Assembly: GCA_026770575.1 (NCBI GenBank)
Contig: MU657270.1
Location: 120,139-166,768, forward strand
Length of the DNA: 46,630 nucleotides
From: Pelagophyceae sp. CCMP2097
Taxonomy: Eukaryota; Sar; Pelagophyceae
Direction: 5' to 3'
The notes beneath the pieces are model-generated. The model worked only from the letters and a program-made list of their open reading frames with translations, had not been told where the DNA came from and did not search any database. Every line of letters starts with the position of its first letter. Within the stretch, counting starts at the first letter, position 1. A program made the translations under genes and the position numbers. Of the stretch, positions 29,095 through 37,541 are shown one piece after another.

Positions 29095-30886
29095 CTAGAA
29101 GCGGCCAAAGTAGGCGCCCGACTCGAGCATGACCTTGAGGAAGTTGGCGTAGACGAGGCCCGCGTCAAAGGCCGCGGCGCCGCCGGCGTTGGCGGCTCCG
29201 TCGAGCGCGGTGACGCCGCGGCGCGCGAGGGTCTGCCAGTGCACGAGGATCTGCTTCTCCGCGATGCTGGCGCGCGCCGCGTTGGCGCGGTTCGGCGGCG
29301 CAACCTTCGCGACGCCCTCGTCGAACTCGAGCGACGTCGGCCGCCGCGCGAGATCCGCGGTGACCAGCAGGTCGAGGACGCCGAGCGCCGCGCGCTCGTT
29401 CCGTAACGAGACCGGGCCCGTCGCAATGTCGGCCGCGCAGGAGCCGGCACCTAGCGACGACGGTGCGGCGGGGCGCGCTCCGTCTTTCCGAGTCTCGCAG
29501 GGTCCGTCGGACTCGGGTCCGTTTAAGGGTCCACGTAGGGCGGTCCCGGGTTTGCCGGGATTCCGACGCGGCCCTTCACTGTCGTCGAGGAGGGCCTCGA
29601 GCTCGGTCGCGGAGCAGACCGCGACGCGGCAGAGCGAGAGTAGAGACATGCCCGAGGCGGCGTCGCCGACTCCGACGTCGACGCGGCGCTCGTTGGGGGC
29701 CCACGTGTCCGCGTAGTAAAACTCGTCTCGGAGCCAGAGCTCCTCGAGGGCGTCCGTCCGCTTGGTTTCGGGGAAGACGGCGCAGATGCGGTCGAGCGAG
29801 ATCTTGACCGTGACGCGGTCGTTGGCCGACACGCCCACAGGCGCCTCGTCGTCGTAGTCGTACTCGTCTTCATCGTCAAAGTCCGGCGCGCCCGCGGGGC
29901 CCGCGTCGTCGCCGTCGGGCGCGTCGTACACAAAGCCGTAATTCAGGAGCGCCTGCCCCGTCGACAGCGCGCCGTAGCTCTGCGAGAGCTCCGTGCCCGC
30001 GGCGAGCTCGTGGAGCGCGCGCACGACAAAGTCGCCCGCAGCGCCCGAGCCGTCGCGCTCGACGCCCCACTCGCACAGAGCGCCGTCCTTGCGCTCGACG
30101 TGGTTCAGCATGTCCGCAAGCGGGAAGAGCGCGAAGACTGTAAACGCGTCGTCGTCGTCGTCGGGGCCCACCGCGCCCGCCTCGCCGAGGCAGAGGCCCG
30201 TCGGCGGCACGGTCGCGCCCTGCGGGTCCGGGATGGTGAAGGCGCGTGACATGACGAGCGCCTTGGCCCAGGTCCACCGCGCCTCGTCGGCGCAGATCTC
30301 CGAGAAGCGCGGCGAGAGCAGCCGCAGCGCCTCGTAAAACGTCGCGTCGCCGCCGACTCGACGCTCAAACGCGCGCTCCACGTCCGAGCCCCTGCGAAAG
30401 ACGCGCGTCGGAGACGAGGCTCGTGCCGCCGCGGGGAACCCTTTACCTGAATCCTGCGAGGTCCTCGCCGTCCCAAAAGACAGGCAGGTGCGCTAGGTCC
30501 GCCTGCGCCGGCAGCGTCGCCACGTAGAGCGACGAGTGCTCGTGCTCGAGGAGCCAGAGCGCGAGGAGGTCCGCATCGGACGTGCCGAGGACGTCGCCGT
30601 GCGCCGCGGCGGCGGCGCCCGACTCTGTCTCCGTCGCGCGCTGCGGCGTGACGCCGAGGGAGACGGGGATGCGCATCATGACGGCGCCGGCGGCGATGGC
30701 CGTCGTCGTGCGCACCGTGCGCTCCGGCGTGCCGTCGACGATGTCGATGGCGCAGCCCGTGAAGCTCGCACCCAGAGCCTCGAGCTCGCGCTGCAGCGAC
30801 CGGAAACCCGAAAGCCGCGCGTCCTTGGCCGGCGCCTGCGACAGCGCTGCCGCGCGCACCACCTGCAGCGCCACGAGCCACCGCAT
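29095..30886 (-). CDS. SET-domain protein lysine methyltransferase (Rubisco LSMT/SETD3-like)
   Basis: Two main exons, 30886-30447 and 30391-29095 (donor GTAAAG, acceptor TCGCAG), joining as GFRGSDVERAFERR. Exon 1 starts MRWLVALQVVRAAALSQAP, a leader-like N-terminus, and carries the beginning of a SET domain (RTTTAIAAGAVMMRIPVSLG; ALWLLEHEHSSLYVATLP). Exon 2 has the catalytic part: FPLADMLNHVERKDG and LSQSYGALSTGQALLNYGFV, the paired DMLNH and YG...LLNYGF motifs of the LSMT/SETD3 group, followed by an acidic insert and a helical substrate-binding region. An in-frame Pro/Gly-rich stretch at about 29450-29565 is probably an unspliced intron (GTCGGA...GCTAG). These enzymes methylate lysine or histidine of non-histone proteins. 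Divergent from the kinase gene. Confidence 0.85.
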
Positions 30887-31063
30887 CGTGACGCTCGTAC
30901 GAGCTCTTGTGACGCCTTCCAAGTGCGCGCGCTCGACCAAGTTAACCTTCCACTATCGCCAAGTTGGAAAGTCTAAAGTGCAAGGCCAGGTCCGGACCAC
31001 TGACCTTACGCCGCCGCAGCACCGGCGCGCACCCCCGCGGCCGGCGCCGCGGCCGCGGCGCCG
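30887..31063. promoter_or_regulatory. Divergent promoter region, SET and kinase genes
   Basis: Only about 180 bp lie between the two start codons. It must hold both promoters or a bidirectional one. I see a short AT-richer core near 30940-30975 and no named motif. Confidence 0.4.
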
Positions 31064-32991
31064 ATGTTTTACGCCGCCGCCGCCGCCGCGGTGGTGGGCC
31101 TCGCCGTCGCCGGCGCCGCGGCGGCGCGGCGCCAGCGGCGCAGGTCCAAGCGCGCCGGCCCGAGCCGCGACGTCGAGGACGGGCCGCTGCACGCCTACGG
31201 CGACTCTGTTCGGCACCGCCACGGCAAGTCTTCGCCGCGCGAGCGGGACTACTTTTACTCGCAGCAGGCGGCCGACTACCGGCCCACGCCGCAACCGCCG
31301 CGGTACACCAGCGCGTACCACGCGGCGTCGGCGCACGTTCGAAAGGAGAGCGGCACTCGCGACGTGTTGACGCGGAAGCGTAGGCCGCCGCAGTACGTGA
31401 CGCCCGTGAACAGCGGCCCCAGCGGCCTGCCGCGGCCCGGCGAGCAGCACGACTTCCCGCGGCCGGCCGGCGCCGCGCAGGCGCGCCAACGCTACTCGCC
31501 GCCGCCGCCTTTGCTCCTTCCGCCGCCGCAAATGGCACCGCAGCACGCGACGCCGCCGCATATGGCGCTGCCGCCGCCGCCTCGAATACCACCGCCGTAC
31601 GACGCGCCGCAGCCCCACTACGCGCCCGCGGCGCCGATGGTCTTCCTCCCGCCACCGCCGCCGTTCTTCGACCACGCCCGAATACCGCCGCCGATGGTCC
31701 TGCTCCCACCGCCGCCGCCGGAGCCGGCCCGGGCGCCGCAGCCGCCGTTTTTCGTCCCGCCGCCACCCGTCGACGTGGCGCAGCGGCGAAACCTCGGCGC
31801 GCCGCCGCTGCACGTGCCCGCCGAGGCGCCGCAGCCGCCGGTGCTGCTGCGGCACGGTCCGTTGTCTCCTGCCGACGCGGCGCCGCGCTACGCGCCCGAG
31901 GCCGCGCGGTGCACGCCCGAGTTGGCGCGCGCCGAGGAGGCGCACGACGACAGCGAGATTTTGATGAGCGAGCTCCAGCTCGGCGACGCCGTCGGGGGCG
32001 GCGCGTTTGGCATGGTCCGCCGTGCCAAGTTCCGAGGCACCGACGTCGCAGTCAAGCTGCTGTGCGTCGCCTTCGCTCGTGCGGCGTGATGCGCCGAGCC
32101 ATCGCGCTTAGGTCGGGCGGGTCGGCGATGTCGGCGGGCGCGTTCCGCAGCGAGGCTAGAATGCTCGCGCGGCTGCGGCACCCAAACGTCTGCCTCTTTA
32201 TGGGCGCGAGCTTTGACGGGACGCAGTGGGCCATCGTCACCGAGCTCGTCGACGGCAGCCTCTGGGACGCCATCCACGACGCCGGGATTGCGTTTTCGAA
32301 GAAGCACCAGGCGCACGTCGCGCTCGGCATCGCGCGCGGGTGCGCTTTCTTCGCGCGCGGCGTGTCGGTCGTGCGACGCGCTTGCTAGGCTCGCGTACCT
32401 GCACGCGCACACGCCGCCGGTGCTGCACCGCGACATCAAGTCGCCGAACGTCCTCGTCGACGCCGGCTTCCACGCCGTCAAGCTCTGCGACGTCGGCCTC
32501 GCGCGAGAGGCGGGCGCCGCCGCCGCGACGATGACCGTCGGCTGCGGCACGCCCCAGTGGATGGCGCCAGAGGTGCGATTCGGGGCGCCGCCGCCGCCGA
32601 GCGACGGCCTCGAAAGACGCTCCGACGGTCAAAGAGGGCGCGTCGCAGGTTTTGAACGCGGAGCAGTACGGCGCTGCGGCCGACGTATACTCGTTTGGCA
32701 TCGTCGTCGCCGAGCTGCTGACGCGGCAGTGCCCCTACGCGGACCACCCGGACCTCGCGGGCGTGGCGCTGGCGCTCCGCGTCGTGCACGACGGGCTCCG
32801 GCCGACGCTGTGCGTTGCCACGGGAGGCGCGGCGCCGGCCGACGACTCCCTTCAATAGGCCGCCCGGGGCGTCGCCGCTCGCCGACCTCGCTCAGCGGTG
32901 CTGGGTCGCGGCGCCGCTGCAGCGGCCGCGCATGGACGCGACGCTGCCGCTGCTGGAGCGGCTCGTGCACGAGGCCCGATTGACAGAATAA
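31064..32991 (+). CDS. TKL (Raf-like) protein kinase with N-terminal anchor and Pro-rich region; DVG instead of DFG
   Basis: Five exons: 31064-32061, 32112-32339, 32389-32572, 32649-32809 and 32859-32991; four introns with GTGCG donors. N-terminus MFYAAAAAAVVGLAVAGAAA is a probable membrane anchor. Residues about 90-290 are very Pro-rich. The kinase domain has a Gly loop GGGAFGMVRRAKFRG, VAVKLL (catalytic Lys), FRSEARMLARLRHPNVCLFM (alpha-C Glu), VLHRDIKSPNVLVD, KLCDVGLAR, GTPQWMAPEV, and SFGIVVAELLTRQCPY with a C-terminal QRCWVAAPLQRPRM. HRDIKSPN and the RCW/RP motifs place it in the TKL group. The metal-binding DFG reads DVG; its Asp is retained, so activity is likely. Stop TAA 32989-32991. 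Confidence 0.92.
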
Positions 32992-33024
32992 CAGGACATG
33001 ATTACGAGCTTGCGTCACCAAGGG

Positions 33025-34018
33025 TCAGACGGACTTTCGTCGGTTGGCCTGGAGCGCCTGCGTCTTGTTCTTGGCGGCGGAGATGGCAGAGGTGATCGAG
33101 GGCTTCTTCGACTCGATGAGGTCAACGTCGACTTCTGGCTCCTCGTAGAGGCCGCAGGTGATTGCTCGCCAGGCGGCGTCGCCGGCGGTGACCTTTGGGT
33201 CCTTGCCGTGCGCGCGGCGGTACTCGTTCAAGTGGCGCTGCTTCTCCACCCGCGCGTGGATGCGCGCCCAGGCGCGCTCGCCGAGCGTCCGCTTCATCAT
33301 CATGTCCTGGAGCCGGAACGCGGGGAAGAAGATCAAGGGGTAGCGCTTGTCGATTTGCTTAAACTCTTGAAAGTCGATGAGCCCATCGGAATTCGTGTCA
33401 AAGTTCTGGAGCGCGGTGGAGAAGTTCCCCGGGAACATAGGCTGGCCGTTGTTCACGGCCGAGAGCAGCGCCGTGAACTCGCGCTCGTCGATGGAGTTGG
33501 AGTGGTCCCTGTCGAAGGTGTCGAAACAAAATCGCAAAATGTCGTCCTTGCTGTACATGCAGTACGTCAGCAGCACGGCCACGTACTCGTCGAACTCGAT
33601 GCTGCCCGAGCCGTCGAGGTCCATGAGGCCGAAGAGCTGGTCCGTCAGCGGCGTGCGCTCCTCGCCCAACATGGCGAAAAACTCCGCAGAGTCCATCGTC
33701 CCGCTCTGGTCCACGTCCACCTCCGTGAACTTGCGCTTCAAACGCTGCAGCTGCCGCTGCGACAGCGAAAGCGCCTTGACGGCGTCGACGGCGTCAGGCC
33801 GCGTGATGACCACGCCCGCCGAGACGCCCAGCACCGCCGATAAAGACTGCAGAAACTGGCCCAGCGGAGTCGCCTTGGGCCTCTTCGCCTTCTTAGAGCG
33901 GCCGGGGGCCACGGCGTACTTGCCGCCCTTCAAGCCCTTCGAGCCCGACGCCTCGGCGCCCTCGCGCCTACCCGCGCCGCGTCGACCGCGCGCCACAGAG
34001 GCGGGAAAGGGCGGCGCA
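33025..34018 (-). CDS. Four-EF-hand calcium-binding protein
   Basis: Calcium sensor of about 320 residues with four canonical EF-hand loops in order: DVDQSGTMDSAEF, DLDGSGSIEFDEY, DRDHSNSIDEREF and DTNSDGLIDFQEF. Each has Asp at loop position 1 and Glu (or a substitute) at position 12. The N-terminus is Lys/Gly-rich; the C-terminal 90 residues are basic and helical (RTLGERAWARIHARVEKQRH). The frame has no ATG before the first EF hand. The likely start is the ATG whose complement is at 34016-34018, read in another frame and joined through an unresolved short intron. The stop is 33 bp from the kinase stop (convergent). Confidence 0.85.
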
Positions 34019-34311
34019 TGGGCACGCACAGGACGGCGGCCTGCGCAGCGGCGCTCTTGGCCGCGCCCAACTGCCCCTGGCTGTTGGTGTTGCTGACGCG
34101 CCGCTCCTTTGGCTTATTGGGTGTCGCGGCGTCGCCGACGCGATTCGACGACTTTTCGCGCCTCGTCGAGGGCTCCTTGGACTCGTCCGAGGGCCACGAC
34201 GCCTTCCTCTCGCGCCTAGAGAGCCGCGCTCGCGCGGCGCGGGGCCGCGCGCGGCAAAAGGGGCGGGCGGCGGGCTCACTTGGGCTTCACATCTGGGGAC
34301 TTGAACGATGA
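34018..34311 (+). CDS. Uncertain ORF with twin-Arg-like hydrophobic leader
   Basis: 97-codon frame, not recognised. It starts MGTHRTAACAAALLAAPNCP and contains LTRRSFGLLGVAASPTRFDD, a twin-arginine plus hydrophobic run as seen in thylakoid-lumen targeting signals, then an amphipathic FSRLVEGSLDSSEGHDAFLSRLES. It overlaps the proposed start of the EF-hand gene on the other strand. The 3' part is probably non-coding or continues by splicing. Low confidence. Confidence 0.3.
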   Translation: MGTHRTAACAAALLAAPNCPWLLVLLTRRSFGLLGVAASPTRFDDFSRLVEGSLDSSEGHDAFLSRLESRARAARGRARQKGRAAGSLGLHIWGLER

Positions 34312-34440
34312 CGCCGACGGCGACTTGCGCGGGTCCCTGCCGCCGCCGCCCGCGCGACCCTTGACGTCGCGGTCCCCCTTCCTCCGCTCCGACTTTATGC
34401 GGCCGTCGCCCACCTCCGAGGCGGCCGCGACCTTTGCCAT
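34276..34440 (-). CDS. Uncertain 54-residue basic ORF
   Basis: Short complete reverse-strand frame, ATG at 34440, TGA at 34276. The product starts MAKVAAASEVGDGRIKSERR and ends SASSFKSPDVKPK. It is Lys/Arg/Ser-rich and hydrophilic, like small nuclear or intrinsically disordered proteins. It overlaps the uncertain forward ORF. No family recognised; could be a real microprotein or the 3' exon of a gene. Confidence 0.3.
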   Translation of the reverse strand: MAKVAAASEVGDGRIKSERRKGDRDVKGRAGGGGRDPRKSPSASSFKSPDVKPK

Positions 34441-35426
34441 ATCGCCGCGGGCGTCCCCGCGGCGCGGCGCGCACCGAGGCGGAGGCCCGCGGGTCCGGAG
34501 AAACGCCGGCGGCCCGAGAGCGGGGACCTTTGTGGAGGAAGCTCAGCGCCGAGGTTCAGTTCGCATCGTCGCAGCTGCTTTCATCCGTTGACCGCCCTTT
34601 GGAAAAAGAGAAGGTGGTTAATTCTTGTATACTAGTAACAACGCCTCCAAAACACACCTTTCGGCGAGAGCAGCGTCTTGGCACGTAGGGATCGGCGTCG
34701 AGGCGATGGGGCAGACGAGATTCGCAAGAAGATCGCGCCGTTCGGACGACGAAACCACCGAAGCAGAAGGGCCGCAGATATTTCAAATCTTGCGCGAGTG
34801 GAAATCCGCATTTTCAAAAAGAAGGTATTTTTACCCGTCATTTTTCCAGAGAAAACCCAGACCAAGTCAGCTTCTTCTTCTATTACTAGATCTAATATGC
34901 ACTCCACTGAGGCTGCTTCTTCTTCTATTATGCACAGCTGGCTCCACCTGAGGCTGGACCCAGGGCCAGACGAGTCGCAGAGGCGCGTTCGAAACCCTTT
35001 CCAATGGATTTCAACGAAGTCTGCAGTCAGGGTATCTTACCGCGGAACCTCACTCACGAAACCCCCGCCCCTCGAGACCCCTAATCTACCATTCCAGAAT
35101 CTTCGCACCACGGGTTGCGGCTAGTGGGGATGGCTTACGCGACGCGTGTCGTGGAAGAGCAGGGCGTGGAGATAAGACTTACGCGACGCGTGTCGTGGAT
35201 GAGCAGGGTTTGGACCAAGGACGTCGGCGCCAGAGTAAACGCACCTAGGAATTCCTATAGCGATAGAGACGACGAGCACGGTCCTACAGGCGGACGCGGT
35301 CTCGAGCTCCTTCTCTCCAAAGCTAAGGTGGGGGTCTTCTGAGTACCCGTGGACTCTCGAGTCGCGACGGGGATCGGGACCCTCCCTCTGGCCGCTTCGT
35401 CGTCTCGCGGTCTCCGGGCCGGCTCT
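34441..35426. other. Intergenic region with relic repeats
   Basis: No gene supported. It contains a degenerate tandem repeat with CTTCTTCTTCTATTA units near 34875-34935 and two copies of the dispersed motif GGCTTACGCGACGCGTGTCG (35132-35154 and, slightly changed, 35177-35199), which recurs at 40089 and, inverted, at 16522-16550. Confidence 0.55.
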
Positions 35427-37179
35427 ATGGCGGGCCTCTGGGCCCAATTGCGCCTCGTCGCCTGCATCGTGGGCCTGCGGCCGCGCGCGCGGGCCGCGGG
35501 CGCGCGGGCCGCGCTCGACGTCGGCGTGTGCTGGACGCGCAACCAGAACCCGGCGTTCCGCAACCTCGTGATGTCGGCCACGACGCCCCGGAGGCACGCC
35601 AACCTCTCGACGTGCCTCTCCGCAGACGTGCGTGGCCGCGCGCGCCGCCCGCGCGCCGCCCAGCGACGGGCCTCCGGCCCCGCGGTCGACCGCCAGGCGC
35701 GGGCCGTACTCCCGGCCGCCGCGTAGGCCCCTCCCGACCTCCTGCGACAGGGCCTGCGCGAGGCGCTGCAGCAGTCGGATCCAGGTAGCCGGCGGCCGAC
35801 GTCGGGCCCTCGGCGCCTCGGGCCGCGAGAAGGCGGCCTAGGCGCGCGCAAGCTCGACGGTTTAACACGTCGTCCCTCTTCGACCACGTGCTCGAGGACG
35901 GCTTCCTCCGGACGATCGCGGCGCTCCGGTTCGAAGGGCGGCGCGCCGACGCCGACTGGCTCGAGTGCGTCGCCCCGCCGCGCGCGTCGTCTCGATCGGG
36001 GCGAGCGTCGGATCCGGACGCGTCGATGCGCGGGTCACAGGGCCGCCGCGACGCTGAAGGTCCGCTCGCGCCTCGGCCGCATCGCAAACCTCGACCAGTC
36101 GTCGTTCAAGGTCACCTTGTTCGTCGACGACGACTCGACCTTTTGTGGTGCGAGGGCTCGTGGAAGCGCGCGCCCCTGGGACGACGCCCCGTGCGCAGGC
36201 CCGCCCGCCGACCTCGCCGCGACGCTTCGGAGCCTTGCGACGGCGCGATAACGAAGATCGATCGATGAAGATTGACAAGGGTCGCCCGGGGATGATCGAT
36301 GACAATGTTCGACGCGCGAGGCGGCGCCTCGCGCAGGCGCGGCACGGGCCGAGCGTCCGCATGCTCGCCTTTGCTTCGCTCCCGCAGGAAACGGCGGCGT
36401 TGACCGACGCGCTTGTGCGCGTGGCACCAGCCGGCGCCGGCGCCCGTGGCCGCAGCGAGCGGCGCGGCCGAGCCGCTCGCCGCGTTCCTCGACTGCGTCG
36501 ACGCGGCGAGCTCGCGGACGTGGTGCTCCGGCGCGCAGGGCGGCGCGGTGGTGACGCGCAAGGGCGCGCACCTGTCGGCGTTCGTGCGGCAGTGGCTCGG
36601 GGCGTATCTCGGCGAGTACCTCGGCCGCGGCGACGCGGAATAACGCGCGACGCACGACGGCAGCTACGGCGGCGACCAGCGCGCGCTGCAGCTCCTCCTC
36701 GCGGGCACGTGCGGTAAGCATCGCGACTTTTCCTTTGGCTACCTCCCAAACAACTTTAACCAGCGCCACGTCGACAGAGACGACCTCGACTGCGGTTCCC
36801 CAATCGTCGGCCCCTCGTTTGTCATCCATCACAAGCACTACGTCGACCAAGGTGCGTCCGCGGCTCCACGCGCCCGCGGCCGGCCCGCGGAGCCGACGGC
36901 ACGCAGGGTCGCCGGGCGAGGTGCGCGCGCGCGTCGACGCCATCTGCCTGCGCCTCAACACGCAGCACCGCAGCGCGTGGCTCCGTCGCAACGAGGCGGC
37001 GCGGTCGAACGTCTGCGACTGGATGCTCCCGGCGCCGCGGCGCGCCAAAGGTCTAGTGGCACCGATTGACGCCACGCCGCCGCCGGCCGTCGCGCGGTGG
37101 ATCGCGCACCTGCGGCCCAAGCACTTCGACGTCGCGCCGCCGCCGCCCGGGCAGCGGCAGCAGCAGCACAAAGGCTCCT
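35427..37179 (+). CDS. Putative GT-A-fold glycosyltransferase with signal peptide
   Basis: Multi-exon gene without a confident family name. Exon 1 begins MAGLWAQLRLVACIVGLRPR, a signal-peptide or anchor, then DVGVCWTRNQNPAFRNLVMS. Later exons give FNTSSLFDHVLEDGFLRTIA, then VRSRLGRIANLDQSSFKVTL leading to FVDDDSTFC, where DDD is a candidate nucleotide-sugar DxD motif. Then FLDCVDAASSRTWCSGAQGG, LSAFVRQWLGAYLGEYL, GSYGGDQRALQLLLAGTC and FSFGYLPNNFNQ, patterns typical of GT-A enzymes (WCSGAQGG and GGDQRAL). The last join (GTGCGT...CGCAG) gives VDQGSPGEVRARVDAICLRL. Ends with a Pro/Gln-rich tail, TAG at 37177-37179. Donor and acceptor sugars unknown. Confidence 0.6.
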
Positions 37180-37541
37180 AGGGCCTAGGCCCCTGACGTG
37201 CTTTAAGAAACGACCCCGAGAGGAAACTCAGGGTGGCGCCGTCGATCTGGGGCGGTCCTGCCGAGTCCACCAGCGAACCCTCCCCGAGCCGCGGCCACTC
37301 AGACCAGGCGGCACGCTCCGCACGCTCCGGCGAACGACCGCACCGGTCGCCAAGAGAAGTCCTCCTTCCGACTCGGAACATTTTCAAAATGATGAATGAT
37401 GAACGGACAACGTTTGGTGAGAGCCTGGTAGGAGCGCGCAGCCCCCCCCCACCTATGGGCCGGGCAGTGGAGTGTAAAAAGGAAAAGATTAAACATTTAA
37501 ACGCGCGAGGCCGCTGAGGGACATTAACAGAGAGCTGCGGC
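37180..37541. other. Intergenic region between convergent genes
   Basis: Contains the 3' flanks of the glycosyltransferase and of the FTR1 gene. No coding or repeat signal apart from a C-run near 37442. Confidence 0.4.

Noticed and set aside
30953..31945. 330-codon reverse frame opposite the kinase N-terminal region
   Set aside because: Antisense of a Pro-rich low-complexity stretch; the product is Arg-rich with no domain.
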